Shown here: positions 10,141-20,798 of the stretch, in pieces | Layout: every line of letters begins with the position of its first letter | Numbering within the stretch: the first letter of the stretch is position 1 | The notes under the pieces: model-generated | The model's input: only the letters and a program-made list of their open reading frames with translations | What the model was told of the DNA's origin: nothing | Databases searched by the model: none | Program-made: the position numbers and the translations under genes | Assembly: GCA_035578175.1 (NCBI GenBank) | Contig: JAQMRL010000006.1 | Span: 59,437,001 to 59,501,000 of the forward strand | Direction: 5' to 3' | Source of the DNA: Catonia carolina | Lineage: Eukaryota > Arthropoda > Insecta > Hemiptera > Achilidae | DNA: 64,000 bases

Positions 10141-10669
10141 AGTTGATTCTCCTTAAACTGTGTAAAATTTTGTGCCGTTTCCGGTCGTGTTACGAACACA
10201 GTGTATTTTACCTAGAACAACGGGTTTTCATTCGTGAACAATGTTTTGCTACTAAATTGTACGCGAGTGTAAAAGAATCATTTCAGATTAAATTTGCTGG
10301 TGTTCCTCCACCAGAAAAATGTAAATTTCTAGGCTTACAAACCGATTTCAAGAGACAGGTAGTGTTTGCGACAGAAAACGTAGAGGTCGACCAACTCTCT
10401 TGACAGATGATATTTTAGAGAATGTGAAAACAAGATTACTCAATTCTCCACGAAAAGGCATAGGGAAACTTCCCTTACAAGTTGGTTTGTCATATTCGAG
10501 TGTTCAAAAAGCTGTTAAAAAAATTTAATTGTATCCATATAGTGTACGATTAGTCCAAGAGCTTCAGCTTCGAGATTTAAACAAGCGATTGTTCTAGGAT
10601 AAAAGACATTCTGTTCGTAACACGACCAGAAACGGCACAAAATTGAACACAGTGCAAGGAGAATCAACT
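10141..10669 (+). mobile_element. DNA transposon with ~85-bp inverted ends carrying a DUF4817-type gene
   Basis: The left end (10141 to about 10226) and right end (about 10585-10669) are inverted repeats. Both read agttgattctcctt from the outside in, then a long match including ttttgtgccgttt and ggtcgtgttacgaaca. A TSD was not evident. Total length is about 530 bp. The inverted arms overlap the beginning of the internal coding frame, so the right arm is an inverted duplicate of the gene's 5' region. Confidence 0.7.
10197..10560 (+). pseudogene. DUF4817 / paired-like helix-turn-helix protein, transposon-derived
   Basis: Begins within the left inverted arm (YLEQRVFIREQC), runs through ESFQIKFAGVPPP, then shifts frame near 10350-10370 into RKRRGRPTLLTDDILENV and SPRKGIGKLPLQVGLSYSSV, and shifts or stops again after VQKAVKKI near 10528. 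The order (DUF4817 N-terminus, basic GRP-containing linker, second helix-turn-helix) matches the DNA-binding half of many insect transposon-derived proteins related to mariner/Tc1-type transposases. No catalytic DDD/E domain follows: the right inverted arm replaces it. Presumably once a sequence-specific DNA-binding module that recognised transposon ends. It is now inactive, with at least two disruptions. Confidence 0.65.
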
Positions 10670-10862
10670 TCAGCTTCTTCTTTATCTTCTTATTTTTCTT
10701 CTTCCTCTTCTCTTCGTTGGACGTTAAACCAAAAGAAAATTCTCCTTCCTTTTCCTCTTTTTCTTCTTCTTCTTCTTCTTCTTCTTCTTCTTCTTCCCCT
10801 TCCTCCTCCTCCTTTCCCTCAACCTCCTCTTCCCCTTTTGACCCCTTTCCTACTCCTCCTCC
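10670..10862. repeat. Pyrimidine-rich low-complexity tract, (TTC)n and (TCC)n
   Basis: Almost pure C/T on the plus strand, with a (TTC) run near 10765-10795. It generates long serine/leucine- or glutamate-rich frames in several registers that are not genes. Confidence 0.85.
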
Positions 10863-10869
10863 TTTACGG

Positions 10870-11285
10870 ATTAAGCACATTCCCTGTTTCAGTTTCTATC
10901 CATTTTCTTCGTGGTCTACCCAACCACCGTACTCCTTTGACGGTGTTGTAAGGCCAGTAGCGGATATAGATCCTCTGGCATCATGCGGCGTACATGTTGT
11001 AACTAGCTCTCCCTATATCATTCAATCCTCTGCCTCACGATTCCGTTCTACCCAAATCATGCCAGATTGTCTCACTATTTATACGATCCCTAAGTGTCGC
11101 TCTTCTCACCGATCTCAAAAACCACATTTCAGGTGCTTCTAACTTCCTAATCTCAGATTTCCTTAGGATGTTATAAGTCAAGGGATTTCCTGGACTTGCC
11201 CAAGACAAATCCAGGTACTCTAAAGTTGCAATCCCGTCTTTGGTCGCACTTAACGCAGGGCTGGTAACTCGATCAAAGGAATGTT
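10870..11285 (-). pseudogene. Non-LTR reverse transcriptase C-terminal remnant
   Basis: On the minus strand a broken frame reads IRKLEAPEMWFLRSVRRATLR, DRINSETIWHDLGRTES, then after stops and shifts VRWLGRPRRKWIETE. This is the familiar post-RT tail of many insect endonuclease-RT elements: a 'RRLEAAEMKFLRS..' segment, a 'DRIRSE.IR..L' segment, then 'GRPRKRW'. Several in-frame stops and indels make it inactive. It directly abuts the pyrimidine tract. It is different in sequence from the RTE copies at 6.2 and 50.9 kb, so it is another subfamily. Confidence 0.65.
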
Positions 11286-12879
11286 ATATTTACTGGCAAG
11301 TTTCAGAATGTTATAAATAGCTTGTGGATAAATAAATCTTGTATGTCTGCACTTAAAGTTGATATTTTTTTTTAATATAGGTACTAGCTGATAAATCTGA
11401 AATTTAACTACAGTCTTGTATTCTGTTTAAATCACCGTTGTATACTATTTAAAATATCAGTAATTATGTTAATTAAATCACTTTTATTTATGTTCCGTTT
11501 AATTTTTTATTTGGAATTCTTTTATAGCTTAATTAACTTTTCATTTTAGTTCGATTAGAAATGTTTAGATTGATACTTTTGTGTTTGTCCTAATAAACTT
11601 TTTTAATGACTCAGATTAATCTCCATAGACGTAGTAAAGATGTAGTGATATTTTTCTTTTGGCATTTAAAAAATATTATTCTACGTAAGTACTGGGTGTC
11701 TCAAAAAAAAATTTAAATAGGATTTCGAAAATGTTTGTTAAAACAATTTTTTACTTATGAATGATTTTTAGTTATTTCTACTTTTTTGACAATTTTTTTG
11801 TTTATTTTATTACTGTTATTATTTCATAGAATTTTGAATCATCTGTTAGTTTTCTTCGTATTTTTCGTTCTTCATTTTTCATTCGTCTATATCACTTTTT
11901 GTAATTATCTCACTTTTTAGTTGGTTTTGTTTTGATGGAGTGTCATTAAGGTAAAATTTACAAAACAATAGCTGCCCATCCCGATTTCACCCCTGCAAAA
12001 TTTTATTTTATGTCAATAACATTTAAATTAAGGTTATAAAAAACTCGAAAATAAGACTTCCTGATTTGGAAAAGTTTTTAACTTAATAATAGTTCAATTA
12101 GTTTGAAATTTATAAACATTTAAGGGTTTATACCCTTTCCAACCTTTTAGGGAAACATTTTAATTTGAAATTGTTGAGAGGTACTATTTTTAGTTTCACT
12201 AAAAATAACATCACCAAAATTCAGCTATCAAACACGTCTGGAACTTATTAAACAATAAATAAATATTGGTTCAAGGGTTGAACAATAATTTCATCTCCTT
12301 AGAGGTCCTACATTATAGAAATAGTGAAGGAGTAATTTTTGTAGGTAAACTATAAGTAACATCTCCATCGAGTTTCAGTCATCAATTTTTGGAACTTAGC
12401 AAACGAAAATGACAGTTTAAGGGTTGAACACCCTTATTAACCCCTTAACGGTGAAATGTCGAACTTTTTATGATTAACTTTTCTATTTACTCTGAAGGAA
12501 GTATTCCCTTCAAATGTCAGTTTTCTAGCTATTGGGCAAGTAGGACAATTAGTGAGGGCTTTTCCATTTATATATTCAGATATTTGTGTTTCATATACGA
12601 TAATTTTATAAAACTTAACGATATTCGAGGAATTAAATTGTTAATAATGTAATTGTTGGTAAAGGCCTATTTTGGTCTTTGTCAGAAAACAGTTAATTTT
12701 ATTGAAAACTATAAAGGTAGTTTAGGGATGTTTGTTTTAAGCTTTATACTTTCTCTTTTTGCTTTTACGGCCTCATTGGACTACTTGAATCAAATTTACA
12801 AATCCTTCTTAGTTTTAGTTTTAGGACTCTTACGCTTTTCCCAATAATTCTTCATATTTTGGGATCTGATCAGTCTAAT
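11286..12879. other. Long unassigned AT-rich DNA
   Basis: No gene recognised. Several copies of a motif like aagggttgaac..accctt occur at 12120-12460 and may be a decayed MITE. Short frames at 12470-12850 are AT-rich chance frames. Confidence 0.35.
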
Positions 12880-13640
12880 TTAATCTGTACAATCATTGAC
12901 GATGGAGCTCGAGGTTTTTTCAACGAATCTTGTAACTTTATCTTTAGGCAATTTTAGCTGTTCAGATTTTTCTAAAAGATCTTTTTCTGCAATGTTAAGT
13001 TCTTGCAAATCTTGCTTTATTTCAGTCCACCACTTTGGAGGATTTTTCCACGAGAATTATTAAATTAATGAGTTAATTATTAAAATGAGTTGTTTAGTTA
13101 CTCGATTGTCCGGTATTCTAAGTAATTGCTCGAAGAAAGAAATTATGTTTCTTCCGCGCTATGCCAGTAATTGGCTCGATTTCATGGTAGAGTTCAAAAT
13201 TAGACATTAAGATCCAGATTAAGATAGAGATATCGTTGAGTTTCCGTTTTTTGTTTATGCTAGTCCTAAGGATTGTTCTTTCTATCCCAAGAATTTCTCT
13301 TTCTTTTTTTTTGGTTTTGAAATTAGAAGTAGTTTCGCGCAGTAGTAAGTGGTTTCGGGTCGTACTACCGTTTTATAGTGTTGCGGTTCAGATTGAATAG
13401 ATATGTCTTTCTTGTTGTATGTGTTCTAGGTAAGTTGCTGGGTTTTCGCTATTTTGTTGGTTCCAATTTTTTTGTCTCGCCAAGATATTTAAAATCTTCG
13501 ACAATATCGACTTAGTTACCATTTACATTTGCTTGACCAATGCAGAGTGGATCGATGTTCATGATTTTAGTTTTTTCATAAGAAATTTTGAGACAAATTT
13601 TATACTTTATTATACTTGAGAATTATACTTTATTATACAA
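12880..13640 (-). pseudogene. Decayed non-LTR reverse transcriptase remnant
   Basis: On the minus strand, from high to low coordinate: SYEKTKIMNIDP, VEDFKYLGE, many stops, then EIEPITG, FFEQLLRIPDNR, PPKWWTEIKQDLQELNIAEK and LPKDKVTRFVEKT. The order of thumb ('KTKIM', 'FKYLG'), 'I..F.GHL.RM..NRL', and 'WFEEIKKDL.EL.I' matches the C-terminal half of the insect endonuclease-RT lineage also seen at 44490-45170. At least a dozen disruptions. One of the oldest remnants in the window. Confidence 0.6.
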
Positions 13641-15164
13641 TTTTTACGTGGTTAGGCGTAACTTTGCATGAACACCTGCCTAAACATAAACTGTAAAGGC
13701 TATATTTTTTCTGAGTAGTTCATAAATCAATAAAATACTAGTTGGGATCATTCAAGAGAGGTTGATATTCAATTCAAGAGAGTTGAATTGGTAAATGTTA
13801 CAATAGAAGTAAAAGAAACGATCATCCAGTGGTTGGGTTTTTCTATATTACTACATTCTGCACCATACGATTATCAAGAGCGGACTCTGTTGGACGCAGG
13901 GCGAATCCAGGAGCTATTGTGGGGAGAGACAATTCGGGTGGTTTGGAGGTATGGAATACCCCCTAACCATGAGGGTTCCCCCGAAAATGTTTTGAAAATT
14001 TAAAGCTGAAAACTCGATTTTAGGTTTAAAAAATTCTATACAAAAAGACTAGCTGCAAGCTATTGTCTACTCTTTAGAACATCATAAACTGTTAAAGCGT
14101 ATATATTTTAATCATATTTTATGTAATTTTATCATTTAATACCACACTTGCAATACCACAAACAATACTTATAACAGCCTCATCAAGTACATAACTGATA
14201 ATGTATTTTGAAAAATGATGATAAGTTTTAACCAAAACTTATTAGCGTAAATAAAAAAGACTGAGCAATCAATCTGTCATAAATAACTTTGTTAAACTGC
14301 ACTAAAATAAATCTCGTTGTTTGAAGTGGTATTAGTAAACGGAATGTATTACAACAAAATGTAAGAAATGAGAGAAAATGTAATTCGGGTCTTTAAAGTG
14401 GCTTAATTTTGTGATTAAATAGATAATTTTCAACATTTTTTGACGGTATGATAAATACCGAAATTTAAGTTCTGCGTTAGCCGATAGCTTAACTGAAGCC
14501 GTTTTTTTATTCAGATAGATAACCTTACAAAAGTTACTTACCTGCCTCTCTTTAAACTTTAGGCTCGTAGGCCTGTTGCAACTTGTAATTGGTAAACCCA
14601 TCTCTTTCGTGGTCGTATAATCTCTTAAGCACACCAAGAATGTAATTTATATTATTATTCTCCTTGACAGGCAACGTTCATCCATTCTACAAATATTATT
14701 AAACCAATCTGTAGTTATTCTTGCTTTTAAATTAAACACCGAAACTTTATCTTATGTCAAATTTTCAGATGGCCTCTTTTTGAAATAGGATCCTACATAA
14801 AAAGCACATTTCTTTTGCTTAGACTCAGCTAGTATTTTTGGATGTTACAACCTACGTTTCTCTACTATAAAACTCTATAAGGACATCCATTGATGTTTAA
14901 AAGTTTTTTTTTAAGTTTTACTTTTGAGGGTCCTGGATATTGTTTCATAAACACGATTAAATATCACCAGCTTGAGATCTATTTCCACTTAATCAGTGTA
15001 CGATATCAGACATTCATGGAACTTAAATTAGTTTACTTATTCAGTAACTTAACATTCAGCATCAACTTACAAAGTTGGGGAAAGTTACCAAGGAATCTCA
15101 TTGTATTACTTTTGACTACAGATTCAACCAAGTTGTACAAACTTACCACTTTTTGTAATATACA
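13641..15164. other. Long unassigned AT-rich DNA
   Basis: No supported gene. A 71-codon frame at 13788-14003 (containing SAPYDYQERTLLDAG) has somewhat higher GC content than its surroundings, but I do not recognise it. It may be a TE remnant. Confidence 0.3.
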
Positions 15165-15415
15165 TGTCGTTTATGTCATCAGCCAAAAGGCTGGTATGAA
15201 CCTATAGAAGCCTTATTAAGTAAAACGAGGAATGAGGTGGTTTTCCTGCCTTCCTCATTGAATGGAAAAGTATGCTTATCAGCATGCTGGGCCCTCTAGA
15301 AAACATCTACTTTCCACCCTGCAAATGACATCTTTACTTCATTGACCACAGACTCTGGCTGTATAATGAAATTCATTACTCTCAGAGGAGATAACTCTGA
15401 CTACTGTTGGTTTCA
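15165..15415 (+). repeat. Hairpin SINE, copy 3 (3'-truncated)
   Basis: Shows gtcatcagccaaaaggctgg (loop changed from GAAA to AAAA, stem preserved), cttatcagcatgc, ctttccaccctgcaaatgaca and aaattcattactctcagagg. It ends before the usual 3' part. Confidence 0.7.
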
Positions 15416-15743
15416 TAATCATAGACACCCGAGTTTGAACCCCTTGCATCTCCAAAACTATGAGTCGGATTTTAACTATTTTACATCAAAATGTAGCTCA
15501 TTTTATTCTACGTTGACAACATTAAAAATATAGTCCTATATTTTTAATGTTGTTTAAAAATTGCCATATCGAGATTGGAAGACAAAAAGACCCGGTAACT
15601 CTAAAAAAGACCGTGTAACTCTATAACTACGTATTTGACCGAAAAGTTTGAAATTTTAACGCAACGTAGACAATTATATTCTTACAGCGTGTGCGAAATT
15701 GCATGAAAAATTGATTGGCCAATGTTGCGGTAGAATTTTTAAA

Positions 15744-16218
15744 ATTTTGAAAAATAGACTTGGTAGTGCTACTAACGTGGTAGTGACTTGGTAGTGGGGT
15801 TGGGTACTACTATCCGTGTTGCATGATTCTGACTCTACCTGAATTGACAATGCAGTCTGATTAATTGAATGAATGTTAAATAAATGCACAAAATAAAGGA
15901 TTCAATGTAGGAAATTTGCACTCTGTTTTATTGAACACACATGAACACAAGCGGACTGTATCACTCTTCAACACACACTCACTCACCTGCGCAATGGTCG
16001 ACACACTGGAACTAGCTACGCACATGGCAGTAGCCAGCGCCCATTAACACTCACACATTTTCGCAACTCAACACATTCACACACAAATAAAACATTAATT
16101 AAATATTATCCACAGTCTGTCAATTTAGGTAGACAGTCCGACAGGATGCACGTATACAAACTGGCAACATGGATAGTAGCGCCCACCCCCTCGCATTACC
16201 AAGTCTATTTTTCAAAAT
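15744..16218. mobile_element. ~475-bp MITE with 22-bp perfect inverted termini
   Basis: Left terminus attttgaaaaatagacttggta (15744-15765) is the exact reverse complement of 16197-16218. The similarity continues inward: gggtactactatcc..gttgca near 15805-15826 pairs with the region 16160-16190, so the arms are about 75 bp. The left arm has a local duplication in which acttggtagtg occurs twice. The interior has no coding frame. Superfamily not identified. Confidence 0.7.
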
Positions 16219-16285
16219 TGGGTCATGGGATTGCTTATTGTTCTGAATTGAACAGATTGGAACGTACACATATTACGGATTAGAA
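16219..16285 (+). repeat. 3' end of a SINE-like repeat
   Basis: gggtcatgggattgcttatt, then gttctgaattgaacagattg and an A-rich end. The same sequence occurs at 24225-24288 (plus) and, inverted, at about 23385-23440. Confidence 0.45.
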
Positions 16286-17110
16286 AAAAGCTTATAGAAA
16301 CCATTAACGTGAAGATCATTTTTAATTATCACGATTTCGTAAGTATATTTTCCAAACGAAATGAATAATTTACAATGCGTGAAAATGTATAAAATGAAAG
16401 TCAATTTTTTTACTAGACACCCGCTTTGTTGTATATATACTAAGTATTTATAGTCGACCAGTAGCTGTTGTCCGGAATAAATCACAATCACGCGGCAGTT
16501 CATCTTTCTCGGGTTCTTTCTTCGTACATACGTATTCCGGTTATCTTAATCATCATAACCGATATTAAAATGTGATAGCGACTGAAGTAACAACATTCTA
16601 TCTCCTTTTATCTTCAGCGCACAGACACATCCATTCACTCTAACTCTGTCTTGTTTCCCCCTCTCAACTCCCCCCTCTTTCGTTTTTAAAACTTCTGTTA
16701 CTGCTTCTGTATGTTGCTTGTTTTACGATAAATTTAAAATTTAAATTACGGGCCATTTGTTTAAATGACACTCATTCGTATTGTATAGCCTACGGACTGC
16801 TATTATCAATAGGTCTTACTTTTATTATCAGTAACAGTAAAATATACAGCCGTATTATTCTCTACGACTAGGTAACAATGAATAATGATTAGGTAGAATT
16901 TTACCTCATACATTTTATCATATTAGTACTAGTATTACTATTAATGTCTTTTTAACGAAACGTCTCCATGTAATAGCCTACTATTTGATTCTACTCTAGT
17001 TCAAAGTCTATATCAAAGTAGGTTTTCTTTTGGTGTAGGCTACTTTAATGTAATGTTAAATTTTTAATGAATTCTTTACTCAAAAATTCACGCGTGAAAT
17101 TACCGCTATG
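16286..17110. other. Unassigned DNA
   Basis: No gene or repeat recognised. Confidence 0.4.
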
Positions 17111-17511
17111 AAAAATCATTGTTTACGTCAACAGCCGAAAGGCTGGTTTGAACCACTAGAGGTTTTACTAAGTAAAAACGAGGAGTGAAGTGGTTTTCGA
17201 TTACCTTCCTCACTGCGTGGAAAAGTATGCTTATCAGCATACCGGACCCTCTGGAAAGCATCTACTTTCCACCCTGCAAATGACACCTTTAATTCATTCA
17301 CCATAGTGCTGGCTGTATAATGAAATTCATTACTTTCAGAGGAGATAATTCTTACTAACGTCTTTTACACCTCTACCTCTTCTGTTCTAAAATAGTTTAG
17401 TCATAATTGGCTGACTATATGATAAGAAACATTTTTTGTAGCTTTGGAACCAACAGATAGAATGCAACCAATTTAACAGTCCACCTGGCTGTTATGGGCT
17501 AAAAAATCATT
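17111..17511 (+). mobile_element. Hairpin SINE, copy 4, near full length with 10-bp TSD
   Basis: aaaaatcatt flanks the copy at 17111-17120 and 17502-17511. The element begins gtttacgtcaacagccgaaa and ends ctgttatgggcta, matching both ends of the copy at 7714-8105 and so confirming the family's boundaries. Confidence 0.82.
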
Positions 17512-17661
17512 ATCACGATTTTTTTAGAAAACCGAGTAGAAGAAGTGTTAGATGATGAACAATTTGGATTTAGAAGGAGAATGGAACTCGAGATGCAATA
17601 TTGGCTCAGAGATTGATTATTTAGAATAGGAAAAGAAAACTAAAACTACTTATATATATTT

Positions 17662-18045
17662 TTTTTGCGCCCTGGAGACTCCAGGAGGAGTATAGGACAT
17701 GTCGTCAGATATAACACCTGAAATACATATAAGAATCACACAATGTATCACTACTATCAAGAAAGAAATTCTTGTACGCTATAAAAAGTTTCACCGATCA
17801 AGTAATTTTTCAAATTTTTTTTAAAGGAATTCAAATCCTCACAACATTTTAAAAATTGGGGTAATTTATTCATGAATTTTCTCTTTGCATAAGTAGGTTT
17901 TTGTTCAAACAATTTTGTGGAGTGATTAGCCACATAATAATCGTTCCTGTTTCTCGTGTTATGATTCTGAACATTGAAATTCTGCATAAAATTATTTTGC
18001 CTAACATACATAATCACCTCAAAAATGTAGAGGGAGGGAACTGTA
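17662..18045 (-). mobile_element. CR1-like non-LTR retrotransposon 3' fragment
   Basis: A 5'-truncated minus-strand copy inserted into the plus-strand RT fragment. Its 3' terminal region contains the hairpin cctggagactccagg (7-bp arms, near 17671-17686). A shorter copy of the same family is at 45583-45730. No clear TSD. Confidence 0.65.
17757..18045 (-). pseudogene. CR1-like ORF2 C-terminal region
   Basis: In-frame tail of about 95 codons: TVPSLYIFEVIMYVRQNN, NHNTRNRNDYYVANHSTK, KPTYAKRKFMNKLP, NSFKKNLKNYLI and GETFYSVQEFLS before the stop at 17757. This is the typical post-RT tail of CR1-like ORF2 proteins (LPSLY.YE, H.TR....., A..... NKLP, FK..L). The frame happens to stay open into the host RT sequence up to 18140, but residues beyond about 18045 are the antisense of that RT. 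No catalytic motif is included. Confidence 0.7.
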
Positions 18046-18433
18046 AGCAATATGGCATTTGTAGATTTAGAGAAAGCATTTGACAATCTGGACGGGAGTA
18101 AAATGTTTAAAACTTTGAAAAGGCTAGGAATTAAATTCAAAGAAAGGAAACTTATCTACGATCTTTGTAAGAATCAAACGGCTGTTTTAAAAATTGAGAG
18201 GACGAAAAGAGGCTGCTGTACGAAAAAGGGTACAACAAGGATGTTCATTGTCACCTCTACTTTTTGACTTGTATATAGAAGAGGCTATAAATGAAGTGAA
18301 GAAAAAATTTGACTCAGGAATAAAAATTCAAGGAGAAACAATAAAATTTCTGAGATTCGTCAATGATATTGTAGTATTAGCCGAGACAAAGAAAAAACAA
18401 CCTCAGAATAAGAGAGTACCCAACTACTTCTAG

Positions 18434-18640
18434 CTTATCCACCCGTAGCTGTTAGCCAGTGTTAGAGATTGATCCCTTATACCGGCGATTAGTAGATGCT
18501 AGATTTTGGTCCACCACGGGTATTTAATTAACTTGGTTCCACTCAAATCTAAGAGGCATTCCCCTATCCGCCACCTGAGGAGGAACCCGATGGAGCATCT
18601 AGTAATCACCTTACGGGGAAAAGGTCCCTAGCGAAAAAGG
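18434..18640 (-). repeat. RTE 5' UTR-like fragment
   Basis: The segment 18558-18594 (cattcccctatccgccacct..gatgg) closely matches 54168-54204 in the 5' UTR of the full-length RTE. ttataccgg (18479) matches 54092. It lies just after the RT fragment but points the opposite way, so it is a separate insertion. Confidence 0.6.
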
Positions 18641-18689
18641 TCCGCGTAATGATGATGATTCCGACCCCCGATAGGAGAGGAACTAAAAA

Positions 18690-18890
18690 GAAGTAATTTT
18701 CCTTATTTTAAGTCAAATAGTGGTTGACTTTCATTTAGCATCATTTACTCATGATTAAAATTAGGTTATGTTTATTTTATATTACTTTATTTACTCTTGA
18801 TTAAGCATAGGTTATATTGTTCGTTATCTGCTTACATTAGCAAGAGAAAGTCGTGTGGTTGTTTTACTCCAGATTTTTGTTAATACAAAA
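18690..18890 (+). repeat. 1-kb repeat, end fragment
   Basis: Contains catttactcatgattaaaat, aggttat, and gcaagagaaagtcgtgtg..ctccagatttttg, matching the right part of the copy at 1-818. Confidence 0.6.
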
Positions 18891-19540
18891 TGAATTAACA
18901 AATTTGTGAGGAATTTTACGTAGTTTGCTGTTCTATTTATTTTTTATTACCTATATTGCTTCTGGGAATTAGGATGAAGTTATCGTACTTCACAAACTAC
19001 TCTTTATTAGGTATGTATACAGTAATTTTGTAATCCGGATCGTTAGAATGTAAAAAAATAATGATGATCATGACAAATGATTTTAAAGACGTTGATTGTG
19101 ATGATCATGACTATCATAATGTTGACGAAGAAAAAGAAGTTTATCAGCGGGAACGGTAGGTCTTTTTAAAACGAACCGAATCCCTGAGGGAAGATTTTTG
19201 ATATAACACTACACCATTCATTCTTTACCGCCATAGAGGTTTTTCAAAGAACTAAGTTAACTACCTATAGTGTTGTATCTATGTACTTACCTTTCGTGTC
19301 ACGTACAAATACAGGTTGCTCAAAAATATCTTGTAAACTTCATTCTCTTTCAGTTTATGGAAAAAACTCATTATTAATGTCCTAACAACCTAGTTACTTG
19401 TGGCATTAATTCATTTCTTGTGTAAAACGTGCCAAAACTTATTAAAATTAAGAAAATATATTTTTAGATTAAAGGCCTATATGGAAGTCTGATTAAACTA
19501 GAAACAAATTTAAATATTTTTACATAAAAACATTAGAAAT
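18891..19540. other. Unassigned DNA
   Basis: No gene. An imperfect hairpin (gatataacactac near 19199, gtgttgtatc near 19270) spans about 80 bases. Confidence 0.35.
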
Positions 19541-19830
19541 AATTATTTCTAATGTTTTTCCTCCTTTTCCCTCCTCTACCCTCTTTTTCGTTTTTGTTTT
19601 ACCCTCCTTTTCCTCCTTTTCCCTCCTCTACCCTCCTTTTCGTTTTTGTTTTACCCTCCTTTTCCTCCTCGACCTCCTCCTCTTCGTTTCCTTCTCCTCT
19701 TCCTCCTTCTTCTTTTCCTTTTCCTCCTTCTTCTTCTGCTCCACCTCCTTATGCTTCCACTTCTTCTTTTTTCTCTTCCTCTTCTGTTCCTCGCCCTTTT
19801 CTCCTTCTCCTCCTTTACTTACACCTTTAA
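19541..19830. repeat. Pyrimidine-rich low-complexity tract
   Basis: C/T-rich on the plus strand, with near-duplicate segments ccctcctctaccctc at about 19569 and 19621. Frames here on both strands are compositional artefacts. Confidence 0.85.
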
Positions 19831-20680
19831 AGTCCAAGATGTCTAACAAAATTTAGTTCAATAAAAATAAAATGGGTCGGCAATAATGACAGACTCATGG
19901 ACGGAAAATGGATTAGTGCCATGTAAAATGGAGAGCTTGAACCGGAGCATGGCTGCAAGGACGACCACAGTACGATTTGGAGATGCCACAATGAGAATGG
20001 TGGTATTTAATATTTATTGGCAGACAGTAAACAAGAAACGGGGAAATACTGAAAAATTTGGAGGGACGTTCAATATTGAACAAATGGAAAAGAAAACACC
20101 ATATCAATCTTATGTTGAAAATACATAGGTAACCTACTAGGAAATTCTAATTATTTTCCATTAATTCTGAATACATTTTCTCAATACTTTTTGATCACCG
20201 GTTACAGTTAGTAAATATTTTTATTATCCTTTATACCCTACTGAACAATTCCGCAAACGCCAGAAGCTACAGAACACGTGTTTACGCCTGTGCTACTATG
20301 TAATACAGAGATGCATCTATTTTCTTTTTCTGTACGTCTACCTCCTGTTATTTTCCTTCAAAAATTTCTAAAACAATTTAATTTTAAAGATATTATTATG
20401 TTACTACCTGTTGATAATAGACATTCGGTAAGTCAGTTATTATTCTAGTAATAAACAATGTTTTATATATTGCTTTACATAAAATTATTATTATAATTTG
20501 TTTATTAAGAAAACAAACAAAAAGCTACTGCAAACAAAATTACTTGGTATTACTCTACAAGGCTTATTTTACTTTATAAAGTATACGTTATTATATTTTA
20601 TTTAAGTTTACTAATATATTATTTTCTATCAGATGAAATTTTGTTTGTTTTTATTATAAATATAGTTAAACTTCTGTATC
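19831..20680. other. Unassigned DNA with one unrecognised 80-codon frame
   Basis: The frame 19886-20128 (plus) has less AT-biased codons than the surroundings and contains NRSMAARTTTVRFGDATM. I do not recognise it. No other feature. Confidence 0.3.
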
Positions 20681-20684
20681 TGCA

Positions 20685-20790
20685 GGTAATTCGTTCCGAG
20701 CCATAGCGCGGATACGTGAAACCGCGGATACTTCCGAACACTGTATGTTTACCATTTTATTCGTTCCAAAAACGTACAGTTCAACCCAAA
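20685..20790. repeat. pogo/Tigger-like terminal sequence fragment
   Basis: Contains taattcgttccgag and gcggatacgtgaaaccgcgg, sequence types found in pogo/Tigger-class ends. A related segment in the same orientation lies at 22510-22576. Confidence 0.35.
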
Positions 20791-20798
20791 TAAGTATA

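Larger units (their letters stand above)
17525..18415 (+). pseudogene. Non-LTR reverse transcriptase fragment, split by a CR1-like insertion
   Basis: The left piece (17525 to about 17645) encodes NRVEEVLDDEQFGFRRR and ILAQRLII. The right piece resumes at about 18050 with MAFVDLEKAFDNLDGSKMFK (the first catalytic Asp region), shifts frame near 18195-18235, then reads VRKRVQQGCSLSPLLFDLYI and FLRFVNDIVVLAE. The catalytic Y/F-ADD box is thus mutated to FVND. The two pieces join cleanly between the FGFR and AFVDLEKAFD motifs if the insert at 17662-18045 is removed. Neither endonuclease nor C-terminus is present. Inactive. Confidence 0.75.

Noticed and set aside
10515..11142. Long Glu-rich or Ser/Pro-rich frames across the pyrimidine tract
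   Set aside because: Pure composition effect of (TTC)/(TCC) repeats; open on both strands and several frames at once.
13788..14003. 71-codon frame as a gene
   Set aside because: No recognisable domain, promoter or neighbour; kept only as a note in the unassigned stretch.
18046..18140. N-terminal part of the 127-codon minus-strand frame at 17757-18140
   Set aside because: Antisense of the plus-strand RT (AFVDLEKAFD); only the part below about 18045 is CR1-like.
19552..19849. Three overlapping frames in the second pyrimidine tract
   Set aside because: Low-complexity artefacts with no domain.
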